DNA of 5,507 nt from an uncultured Atopobium sp. GTDB taxonomy: Bacteria; Actinomycetota; Coriobacteriia; Coriobacteriales; Atopobiaceae. The notes below the pieces were generated by a model. That model made no database searches, was not told the DNA's origin, and worked only from the letters and a program-made list of their open reading frames with translations. Both the position numbers and the translations under genes were made by a program. The stretch lies in contig CAKARF010000064.1 of NCBI GenBank assembly GCA_916720465.1, positions 1 through 5,507 on the forward strand. The letters are read 5' to 3'. Below are positions 1-5,141 of this stretch, piece by piece (the first letter of the stretch is position 1; each line of letters opens with the position of its first letter).

Positions 1-427
1 ACTCTTCAACCTCGAGAAGCTCAATGTTGAAGTTAAGGTCTTTACCAGCCATTGGATGGTTGGTGTCAAAGACGATAGTGGTGCCGTCGTTAGAGACAAC
101 GGTTGCCATAACAGGGTATCCCTCAGGGGTGCCCAGAGTAACCTGCTGACCTGCAACAAGATTCTCAGAGCCTGGAAGCTGAGCTACGGGAACAGGCTGC
201 ACTGCCTCTTCATGACGCTCACCATATGCCTCTGCTGCTGGAATGTGGACGTCAACAATCTGGCCAACGGTCATATCTTTGACAGCCTCATCAAAACCGG
301 GGATCATCTGACCAGCCATGCAGGTAAATGCCAGAGGCTCGTTGCGATCACGGGAGGAGTCAAACTTAGTTCCATCATCAAGCGTGCCGACGTAGTGGAC
401 CTTTACCTTTTTACCTTCGTTGCTCAT
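1..427 (-). CDS. FKBP-type peptidyl-prolyl cis-trans isomerase, SlyD-like (3' end at window edge)
   Basis: Read on the minus strand, this gives 142 residues from ATG at 427; only the stop codon probably lies outside the window. The FKBP core is visible: HYVGTLDDGTKFDSS (residues 11-25) and GQMIPGFDEAV (39-49). The SlyD-type insert-in-flap region follows AYGER (67-71) and extends to about residue 120. The family hallmark NHPMAGKDLNF is at 123-133. SlyD proteins catalyse cis-trans isomerisation of X-Pro bonds and act as cytoplasmic folding chaperones. The metal-binding His/Cys-rich tail of E. coli SlyD is missing: the protein ends at LLEVEE, as in many short SlyD homologues. A GGAG ribosome site (minus strand, 435-432) sits 4 nt before the ATG. 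The gene is divergent from murI. Confidence 0.93.
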   Translation of the reverse strand, partial: MSNEGKKVKVHYVGTLDDGTKFDSSRDRNEPLAFTCMAGQMIPGFDEAVKDMTVGQIVDVHIPAAEAYGERHEEAVQPVPVAQLPGSENLVAGQQVTLGTPEGYPVMATVVSNDGTTIVFDTNHPMAGKDLNFNIELLEVEE

Positions 428-539
428 GAAACTCCAATCGTTAAAAACATATCTTTGGCATTCTACCCAAGAGTGACGCAAATCAACCTTTGAATGATAA
501 AGGTATAAAATACTTTACATTCAGTTTGAAAGGTTTGTA
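428..539. promoter_or_regulatory. Divergent promoter region between slyD-like gene and murI
   Basis: This 112-bp gap separates two divergent genes, so it should hold both promoters. Plus strand: a TATAAAAT box at 504-511 is a good -10 candidate for murI, but no convincing -35 lies 16-18 bp upstream. The murI ribosome site GAAAGG (528-533) is 6 nt before its ATG. Minus strand: TTGATT (486-481) and TAGAAT (465-460) are possible -35/-10 elements with a short 15-bp spacer. The promoter boxes are weak pattern matches; the divergent layout is the stronger evidence. Confidence 0.4.
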
Positions 540-1349
540 ATGGAAGCTCGTTTAGCTCCTCATAATTTTATTGGTGTATTTGACTCGGGCGTTGGTGGCA
601 TGAGTGTGCTTAAGCATCTTGTTGCTCAAATGCCTCACGAGGAATTTCATTATTTTGGTGATTCTGCATTTGCTCCTTATGGCACTAAACCAAAAGCGCA
701 GATTGTCCAGCGCTCTCACGCTATTGCTAAAAAGTTTATCGATGAGGGTGCTAAAGCGCTGGTTATAGCTTGCAATACTGCTACAGCTGCTGCTGCAGAC
801 GAGCTGAGGGCAACCTATCCTCAGCTACCTATTGTGGGTGTTGAGCCAGCTCTCAAGCCTGCAGTAACCGCATATCCCCATGGAACAGTGGTTGTTCTGG
901 CTACAAAAGCAACGCTCTCTTTGCAGAAGTATCACAATCTTGAGTCGCGCCTACATCCTTCTGCAAAGGTCATCTCTATTCCAGGAGAGGGCCTGGTGGA
1001 GCTTATCGAATCTGGTCAGGCTGATTCCGAACAGATGCATAACCGCCTGACTGAGCTTTTGGGAGATTATGCTGGTCAGGTAGATGCTGTGGTTCTTGGT
1101 TGCACCCATTACCCCTTTATCAAAAAGCAAATTAGCTCCGTTTTAGGAGACGTAGAATTTTTTGATGGTGGTGCAGGTGCTGCTCACCAGCTTAAACGTT
1201 TATTAGAGAAGGAAAACTTGCTTTTTTCTGCAGATACCCCTGTGAATAAAAATAGTGGCAGTCCAGAGTCTGACATTGTTTTTTCATCAAGCATTGACAC
1301 TCCAGAGGAATTGGCATTCTACCAGGAGTTCTTCTCGCAAGATATGTAA
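540..1349 (+). CDS. murI: Glutamate racemase
   Basis: This 269-residue cytoplasmic enzyme interconverts L- and D-glutamate, supplying D-Glu for the peptidoglycan stem peptide. The family signatures are all present: FDSGVGGMSVL (14-24), YFGDSAFAPYG (38-48), IACNTATA (76-83) with catalytic Cys78, and VLGCTHYPF (185-193) with the second catalytic Cys188 and His190. The length is normal. The ATG at 540 is supported by GAAAGG six bases upstream and by the short normal leader before the first motif. It converges on a DUF488 remnant 19 bp downstream, and its last ~40 codons have a diverged second copy at 4850-4963. This copy has all catalytic parts and should be the functional one. Confidence 0.97.
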   Translation: MEARLAPHNFIGVFDSGVGGMSVLKHLVAQMPHEEFHYFGDSAFAPYGTKPKAQIVQRSHAIAKKFIDEGAKALVIACNTATAAAADELRATYPQLPIVGVEPALKPAVTAYPHGTVVVLATKATLSLQKYHNLESRLHPSAKVISIPGEGLVELIESGQADSEQMHNRLTELLGDYAGQVDAVVLGCTHYPFIKKQISSVLGDVEFFDGGAGAAHQLKRLLEKENLLFSADTPVNKNSGSPESDIVFSSSIDTPEELAFYQEFFSQDM

Positions 1350-1527
1350 GCGTGGCTAGGTAAGCATATTACTTGAGCTTAGTCTCAAGCCACTTCTTGA
1401 GCACTACTGCATTATTGTACTTAGTATCTTTATCTGAAAAAAGTAGTGTTACGGTAGTTTGATTGAGCTTTTTAAGTTGCTCAACAAAGATTTGCGCATC
1501 AGGATTGCTCTCAAGCTCAGCTGTATA
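1281..1527. repeat. Diverged direct repeat, left copy (murI 3' end / DUF488 3' end)
   Basis: Aligns without gaps to 4895-5141 (constant offset 3614), at about 85% identity counted by eye. Most differences are third-position or in the 19-bp convergent gap. The two copies bracket all the accessory DNA in the window. Confidence 0.85.
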
Positions 1528-1529
1528 CA
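1369..1529 (-). pseudogene. DUF488 protein, C-terminal remnant (5' end lost)
   Basis: The minus strand encodes about 52 C-terminal residues ending at a TAA (1371-1369). They are nearly the same as the C-terminus of the complete DUF488 protein at 4983-5342: both share AELESNPDA, FVEQLKKL, TVTLLFSDKDT and YNNAVVLKKWLE. Homology to the full gene stops at 1527. Beyond 1529 the sequence becomes the antisense of a DUF1643 gene, so the DUF488 N-terminal two thirds, with the DRLWPRG signature, are missing here. The frame stays open into the antisense DNA, but that extension is not DUF488. The remnant is convergent with murI, with the same 19-bp gap seen in the second copy. It is non-functional unless the junction is an assembly error. 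Confidence 0.88.
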
Positions 1530-1972
1530 AAAACACAAACGGTGGGTTGGTCGTGGTTATAGGAATCAACCCGAGCATTGCGGGCAAGAAAGACAAAGCC
1601 GGACGTAGTAAGTCCGATAAAACGCTCACCAAAACCTCGAAGGTAATGCATGAGCTCGGCTTTGGTCGCCTCGTGATGGTCAATTTGTTCGAATCGCAGA
1701 CGAGTCATACCGAGAACATAAATTTCTCGACCCAAATCAATTTGGGCAAGCACCGAGAGCTCTTCGATGAAGCGGACGAGATCTTCGTTGCCTGGGGGCG
1801 CAAGGGATGGCTTGCGCCTGCGATTGGCGAAGCACGGAAAGTGCTAGCGGAATACGAGGATAAGCTCTGGTGCATCGAGCACAACGGGCGAAAGCCTTTC
1901 CATCCACGTGCCTGGGCATACAACGATGAGTGGGAAATAGTCCCTTTCAGTTTTGGAGCAGTGTCATTCTGA
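1530..1972 (+). pseudogene. DUF1643 protein, copy A, 5'-truncated
   Basis: It encodes 146 residues identical to residues 48-193 of the copy at 4254-4835. The DUF1643 features retained are the GLVVVIGINPSIAG loop, LGFGRLVMVNLF, the IFVAWG strand and a C-terminal RKPFHPRAW. The first 47 residues, the native start and the ribosome site are missing, replaced by the antisense of the DUF488 remnant. An ATG at 1463 lies in frame, but only within that antisense DNA and without context suggesting real initiation. The last codons and the TGA are supplied by the CRISPR-like repeat that begins at 1950. The function of the family is unknown; it occurs in phage and plasmid as well as chromosomal settings. 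Confidence 0.8.
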
Positions 1973-1985
1973 CTGGTAATCAAAC
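1950..1985 (+). CRISPR. Solitary CRISPR-like repeat unit 1 (type II architecture, 36 bp)
   Basis: The unit begins GTTTTGGAGCAGTGTC and ends TGACTGGTAATCAAAC. It is exactly 36 bp, with complementary GTTT/AAAC ends and an imperfect inner dyad (CAG, 2-nt bulge, TCA, loop TTC, TGACTG). The GTTTT-G-GAGC start and AAAC end match the usual form of repeats used with Cas9 and tracrRNA. There is no second repeat within a spacer length on either side, so this is not an array. Upstream it is fused to DUF1643 coding sequence; downstream is intergenic DNA before the surface-protein gene. The CRISPR assignment is by pattern, not by search. Confidence 0.7.
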
Positions 1986-1986
1986 A

Positions 1987-2176
1987 CACTAATGCTCTTG
2001 CTAAGTCTAATAATACTGACCTGAATGGGAAAGACATACTATTCTGAGTGACATGTTCTGGATATGTTTTTTTGGTTATGATGCAAGAACTATTGTTATG
2101 TTTGTAAGAGAATAAAAACTCTGCTTCTATAAATGAAGTGCAAGTACAAAATATTATCTGATAAAGGAAATCAGAA
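1987..2176. promoter_or_regulatory. Leader region of the surface-protein gene
   Basis: This 190-bp AT-rich stretch has no coding sequence. A TATAAAT box (2128-2134) is a candidate -10; the nearest -35-like hexamer, TTGTAA (2102-2107), is 20 bp away, which is too far to be convincing. AAAGGA (2163-2168) is a good ribosome site 8 nt before the ATG at 2177. No further CRISPR-like repeat or degenerate copy was found at the positions expected for an array continuing from 1985. Confidence 0.35.
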
Positions 2177-3409
2177 ATGAACTTCGAACTTAAAACAACC
2201 AAGCAGAAGGTACTCGTCTCCATTGCAAGCGTAGCAACTATCGCTGCGCTCGGAGCAGGTTTTGCATTCGCAAACGGAGCCTTCGCACCAAAGGCATCGC
2301 CTGCCGCACCTACAGCTCCAATCACTCAGTCTGACAAGGTTAAGGTTGACCGCTTTGCTCTCAGCACTGACTCTATTGCTAAGGCTGCCGCAAACCTCAC
2401 CTTCGCTGGCTACGATGTATCAGTAACCAATCCAATCTCAGTATCAGCCAATGACGGTCACGTCATGGTCACCGAGACCTCAAACGATACAGCTGCCAAC
2501 AACGTCTGGTATGCTCCTCGCCGTGCAGCAGCAATCGCAGCACGCCTTGCTGAGACTGAGGTTGTAACTGATTCCGCAACAACTCCAATCAAAGACATCA
2601 CGTATGTGGTCACTGACGCAGACAACAATGTTAAGATTGCTGTCACTCAGGAGACTACTGCCCCAGCTGTCGCAGAGGCAGGAGAGCAGTCCCCAATCGC
2701 AACCGATGACACCGTTGACACCTCCAAGACCGTAACCGAGGAGGTTACTACCACTGAAGCTGACGCTATTAAGAAAGCACAGCCAACCAAGGAAGAGGTC
2801 GCAGCAACTCCAGCCAAGACCGATGAGGAGAAGACCGCTGACGCTGAGAAGGCTAAGGAGTCTGCTCCTGCAACCGACACTGTCCTCAACAACTCCACTG
2901 GCTTCATCATGTCTGACGACACCCATGATGGTCTCTCTGACACCGAGAAGGCTAACGTTGGAACTTCAGGCGGCAAGGCTGTAACCGACCCTGAAGGTAC
3001 CGCTATCACCCCAGCAGCACCTGAACCAAAGCAGGAGGACGCTACTGAGCCTGCTGCACCTGCACCTGAGAATACAAATAATGCTGGTCCAGCAGAGACT
3101 AACAGCACTATCTCTAACAGTGGTTCTGACCATAATAGTAGTTCTAGCTCTAGTTCTACTCCTTCAAGGCGTCCTGTATATCGTACTGATCGTAAATGGG
3201 TTGTAGATCGTAAGGCATGGAGTGAGAAGGTGCCTGATGGTTACCATTACCACACATCTGATGGTGTTGACCTTTATAGTGATGCAGAACTTATTGCTTA
3301 TCTTAAGAAGCATGATGTCTCTTATAGTGCTGTAGACGACTATGAGACTGTTTACCATGAGGAACAGGGCCACTGGGAAGAGTACCAGGTAATTGATCAC
3401 TATGAGTAA
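2177..3409 (+). CDS. Secreted or membrane-anchored Ala/Thr/Glu-rich surface protein of unknown function
   Basis: 410 residues. Residues 1-11 are basic and 12-32 hydrophobic (VLVSIASVATIAALGAGFAFA), a signal peptide or signal anchor with possible cleavage after AFA at 32 or 37. Residues 50-165 look globular, with DKVKVDRFALSTDSIAKAA and NNVWYAPRRAAAIAARLAE. Residues 165-320 are a low-complexity, Thr/Glu/Ala/Pro-rich extended stalk. It contains DDTHDGLSDTEK near 247-258, resembling a degenerate DxDxDG calcium-binding repeat. Seven serines (321-327) lead to a Trp/Tyr/His-rich end (330-410) with KWVVDRKAWSEKV and YHEEQGHWEEYQVIDHYE. This end recalls the small C-terminal domains of gut actinobacterial and clostridial surface proteins, but lacks their CxxC/His zinc ligands. 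There is no LPxTG motif and no second membrane segment. The start is set by AAAGGA 8 nt upstream. A role in adhesion or wall association is inference. Confidence 0.75.
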   Translation: MNFELKTTKQKVLVSIASVATIAALGAGFAFANGAFAPKASPAAPTAPITQSDKVKVDRFALSTDSIAKAAANLTFAGYDVSVTNPISVSANDGHVMVTETSNDTAANNVWYAPRRAAAIAARLAETEVVTDSATTPIKDITYVVTDADNNVKIAVTQETTAPAVAEAGEQSPIATDDTVDTSKTVTEEVTTTEADAIKKAQPTKEEVAATPAKTDEEKTADAEKAKESAPATDTVLNNSTGFIMSDDTHDGLSDTEKANVGTSGGKAVTDPEGTAITPAAPEPKQEDATEPAAPAPENTNNAGPAETNSTISNSGSDHNSSSSSSSTPSRRPVYRTDRKWVVDRKAWSEKVPDGYHYHTSDGVDLYSDAELIAYLKKHDVSYSAVDDYETVYHEEQGHWEEYQVIDHYE

Positions 3410-3623
3410 TTTTCAACGCATAACATGGGTTAGGTTTTACCTCACCAATGCTTTGATTGTTACTCTAACCGATAAAAGGCGACACTTACCAATTATCTAA
3501 AGACATAGGAGACCAACGGGTAAATCAAAAGTAGCTAAAATCTAGGCTGCTCAAATACACATATTTTGCCTGATTATTAAAAGCAGATGGCTCTTTGTAA
3601 TTATTAGTCTAAGAAAAGTTTAA
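3410..3623. other. AT-rich intergenic stretch with no gene seen
   Basis: There are stop codons in all frames and no ribosome site followed by a plausible start. A 6-bp complementary pair, GGTTAG (3428-3433) and CTAACC (3465-3470), and a 4-bp AGGT/ACCT hairpin (3432-3442) lie just after the surface-protein stop. Neither is followed by a T-run, so no terminator is called. The stretch CTGCTCAAAT near 3547-3556 resembles part of an anti-repeat, but the match is too short to call a tracrRNA. Confidence 0.5.
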
Positions 3624-3869
3624 AGAAGCTTTCCACGACTTTATAAGAAAAATGATAAAACGAGAACTGAGTATAAGAAACAATACAATTATGACAAGTA
3701 TCTTATCGCAGTAGTTGTCAATGATCTTGGTTATTGCTGTGGGTATGTCGGTGTGTTAAAGGGAGACCCTCTCTACGGCATGTCATATGATGAAAAAATC
3801 TTTGATACTGTCTGTGTACACGGTGGACTTACCTTTTCAGTTTTGGAGCAGTGTCATTCTGACTGGTAA
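3624..3869 (+). pseudogene. Remnant of a conserved hypothetical (phage-type) protein, cut by CRISPR-like repeat
   Basis: This short frame, overlooked if an ATG is required, reads TEYKKQYNYDKYLIAVVV, then GYCCGYVGVLKGDPLYG and CVHGGLTFS. The GYVG...HPLYG-like...HGGLTFS pattern is, from memory, that of a conserved small protein common in phages and mobile elements, of unknown function. The frame is open from 3624 but has no ATG, GTG or TTG before 3780, so the 5' end is missing or frameshifted. At 3840 it enters the repeat, adds nine foreign residues (VLEQCHSDW) and stops at 3867-3869. Family members normally continue well beyond HGGLTFS. Its AT content is higher than that of the DUF1643 block, suggesting another source. 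Confidence 0.6.
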
Positions 3870-3875
3870 TCAAAC
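3840..3875 (+). CRISPR. Solitary CRISPR-like repeat unit 2 (36 bp)
   Basis: Identical over 36 bp to the units at 1950 and 4813, and in the same orientation. The five preceding bases (TTTCA) are also shared with the other two units, making a 41-bp common segment, although the coding sequence before that is unrelated. The next three bases (GAT) differ from the other units. On the left it interrupts the HGGLTFS protein; on the right it abuts a 5'-truncated ORF. Confidence 0.7.
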
Positions 3876-3876
3876 G

Positions 3877-4251
3877 ATACTGGACCCATGGGTCGACATC
3901 GCCTGCAACCGTGGAGACGAGCCTTTCGTATTCCATGAGGATTCCGAACATGTGGTTGACTCATTTAAGACGTACGGACGTAAAGAGGTCGCGGAATTCG
4001 TGAGCAAGATTATCTGGCAGCGCGCAAGCGACATGTTTGAAGCCGAACTGTCCTGGATAGCAGTCTTCGGTCACGCTGTCTACAAGGGTCACTTCTTCGA
4101 TGGCGAACACCAGGACAAGATTGGTGGGGCATTGGTGAATTACTTCCCCGTAAAACTGGTATGGGGCATTGAGCTGATGATTACCCTCGGAAGGCGTGAG
4201 ACAATGGAACTTGCAGGATATATTAGGCATGCGTTGGAAGAAAGGTGTTGA
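3877..4251 (+). CDS. Unrecognised protein, 5'-truncated at the CRISPR-like repeat
   Basis: About 124 residues from the repeat boundary to TGA at 4249-4251. The family was not recognised. The sequence is plausibly a real globular protein: WVDIACNRGDEPF, then YGRKEVAEFVSKIIWQRASD, an aromatic middle with LSWIAVFGHAVYKGHFF, and an end predicted helical (ETMELAGYIRHALEERC). No good start codon follows the repeat. The frame is formally open back to an ATG at 3787, but that part is the wrong frame of the neighbouring remnant plus translated repeat, with no close ribosome site. The 5' end therefore seems lost. Its stop lies 2 bp before the DUF1643 start, implying translational coupling and a shared operon in the source element. 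Confidence 0.55.
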   Translation: MLDPWVDIACNRGDEPFVFHEDSEHVVDSFKTYGRKEVAEFVSKIIWQRASDMFEAELSWIAVFGHAVYKGHFFDGEHQDKIGGALVNYFPVKLVWGIELMITLGRRETMELAGYIRHALEERC

Positions 4252-4253
4252 CG

Positions 4254-4835
4254 ATGGAGAAGACGCACGTGCACGACAATCTCTCCTGCGTGAGAGACAG
4301 TAGCTATCATCCATACCGCGGTTCGGAGGAGCTTATTCACGCCGATATCGATGAGGTCCGAGGCGTAAGGCACAAGGTCACCGTCGACCTGCAAAACACA
4401 AACGGTGGGTTGGTCGTGGTTATAGGAATCAACCCGAGCATTGCGGGCAAGAAAGACAAAGCCGGACGTAGTAAGTCCGATAAAACGCTCACCAAAACCT
4501 CGAAGGTAATGCATGAGCTCGGCTTTGGTCGCCTCGTGATGGTCAATTTGTTCGAATCGCAGACGAGTCATACCGAGAACATAAATTTCTCGACCCAAAT
4601 CAATTTGGGCAAGCACCGAGAGCTCTTCGATGAAGCGGACGAGATCTTCGTTGCCTGGGGGCGCAAGGGATGGCTTGCGCCTGCGATTGGCGAAGCACGG
4701 AAAGTGCTAGCGGAATACGAGGATAAGCTCTGGTGCATCGAGCACAACGGGCGAAAGCCTTTCCATCCACGTGCCTGGGCATACAACGATGAGTGGGAAA
4801 TAGTCCCTTTCAGTTTTGGAGCAGTGTCATTCTGA
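4254..4835 (+). CDS. DUF1643 domain protein, copy B (3' end borrowed from CRISPR-like repeat)
   Basis: 193 residues of unknown function. DUF1643 marks: GLVVVIGINPSIAG (52-65), whose NPS loop is the family's most constant feature; charged KKDKAGRSKSDKTL (66-79); LGFGRLVMVNLF (89-100); DEIFVAWGRKGWL (129-141); and RKPFHPRAW near 165-173. ATG 4254 is preferred over the in-frame GTG at 4245 because GAAAGG (4240-4245) stands 8 nt before it. It overlaps nothing and follows the upstream ORF by 2 bp. The repeat begins at the second base of codon 187, so the last residues (SFGAVSF) and the TGA are repeat sequence. Family members commonly end soon after a motif like WEIVPF, so little of the domain is lost and the protein could still fold. 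Confidence 0.82.
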   Translation: MEKTHVHDNLSCVRDSSYHPYRGSEELIHADIDEVRGVRHKVTVDLQNTNGGLVVVIGINPSIAGKKDKAGRSKSDKTLTKTSKVMHELGFGRLVMVNLFESQTSHTENINFSTQINLGKHRELFDEADEIFVAWGRKGWLAPAIGEARKVLAEYEDKLWCIEHNGRKPFHPRAWAYNDEWEIVPFSFGAVSF

Positions 4836-4849
4836 CTGGTAATCAAACA
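4393..4849 (+). repeat. 457-bp perfect direct repeat, copy B
   Basis: Identical to 1530-1986 at an offset of 2863. Here the left boundary falls inside an uninterrupted DUF1643 reading frame (KVTVDLQ before NTNGG), so this is the parental version and copy A is the truncated derivative. On the right it leaves the 36-bp repeat and enters a murI fragment. Confidence 0.92.
4813..4848 (+). CRISPR. Solitary CRISPR-like repeat unit 3 (36 bp)
   Basis: Identical to the other two units and in the same orientation. With unit 2 it brackets exactly 937 bp (3876-4812), about 30 times a normal spacer. It supplies the DUF1643 stop codon (4833-4835). On the right it is followed within two bases by in-frame murI coding sequence. 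No fourth unit follows. Confidence 0.7.
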
Positions 4850-4963
4850 AACACTGCAGATGAGAATAGCGACATTGTACGACCAGATATTTTATTTTCA
4901 TCAAGTATTGATACTCCCGAGGAATTGTCATTCTATCAGGAGTTCTTCTCGCAAGAGATGTAA
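4850..4963 (+). pseudogene. murI: 3' fragment of a second, diverged murI
   Basis: 37 codons plus stop in frame, beginning NTADENSDIVRPDILF and ending SSSIDTPEELSFYQEFFSQEM. The intact MurI ends SSSIDTPEELAFYQEFFSQDM. No catalytic motif is present and there is no start, so it is inactive. It has four or five extra codons (around RPDIL) relative to the intact gene, plus synonymous and non-synonymous changes, so it comes from a related but different strain or species, not from a recent local duplication. It keeps the native convergent link to DUF488, 19 bp away. Confidence 0.88.
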
Positions 4964-5141
4964 GTATATCCAGGTAAGCCCGTTATTTTAACTTAGACTC
5001 AAGCCACTTCTTGAGCACTACAGCGTTGTTGTACTGAGTGTCTTTGTCCGAGAAAAGCAGTGTCACGGTAGATTGATCAAGCTTTTTAAGCTGTTCAACA
5101 AAGGTTTCTGCGTCAGGATTGCTCTCAAGCTCAGCTGTATA
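4895..5141. repeat. Diverged direct repeat, right copy (murI 3' end / DUF488 3' part)
   Basis: Partner of 1281-1527. In this copy the DUF488 gene continues intact, while murI is cut to the left at 4850. In the left copy the reverse holds. Each copy therefore carries one whole gene and one broken gene. Confidence 0.85.

Larger units (their letters stand above)
1530..1986 (+). repeat. 457-bp perfect direct repeat, copy A (DUF1643 3' part plus CRISPR-like repeat)
   Basis: Line-by-line reading shows the same sequence at 4393-4849, at a constant offset of 2863 and with no difference found. Identity starts at AAAACACAAAC on the left and ends one base after the 36-bp repeat on the right. The flanks are unrelated on both sides. 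Identity this complete means the duplication is very recent, recently converted, or an assembly duplication. The block is not a recognisable insertion sequence: it has no terminal inverted repeats, transposase or target-site duplication. Confidence 0.92.

Noticed and set aside
56..493. Plus-strand 145-codon open frame
   Set aside because: It is the antisense of the well-supported SlyD-like gene and has no family resemblance or ribosome site.
1372..1401. Inverted repeats CTTGAG/CTCAAG as a terminator between murI and DUF488
   Set aside because: They lie in the DUF488 C-terminal codons, lack a T-run on either strand, and the outer arm is not conserved in the second copy (TTTAAC at the matching place).
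1530..1986. The duplicated block as an insertion sequence or MITE
   Set aside because: It has no terminal inverted repeats, transposase or target duplication; its left edge is the middle of a gene.
2040..2055. ATTCTGAGTGA as a degenerate fourth CRISPR-like repeat
   Set aside because: Only about 9 of 11 bases match one inner part of the repeat; both termini are absent and the spacing does not fit.
2480..3108. Long minus-strand frames opposite the surface protein
   Set aside because: They are Ser/Val/Cys-rich translations created by the Thr/Ala/Glu codons of the sense gene and have no start signals.
3547..3556. CTGCTCAAAT as part of a tracrRNA anti-repeat
   Set aside because: Only about ten bases resemble the complement of the repeat 5' end. 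There is no extended pairing and no downstream hairpins with a terminator.
4140..4616. Minus-strand frames opposite DUF1643 (also at 1517-1753)
   Set aside because: They are mirror frames of the same DUF1643 sequence, low in family features and present twice only because the block is duplicated.
4849..4870. CACTGCAGATGAGAAT after repeat 3 as a tracrRNA anti-repeat
   Set aside because: The match to the complement of the repeat is only a few bases, and the sequence is in-frame murI coding DNA with a counterpart in the intact murI.
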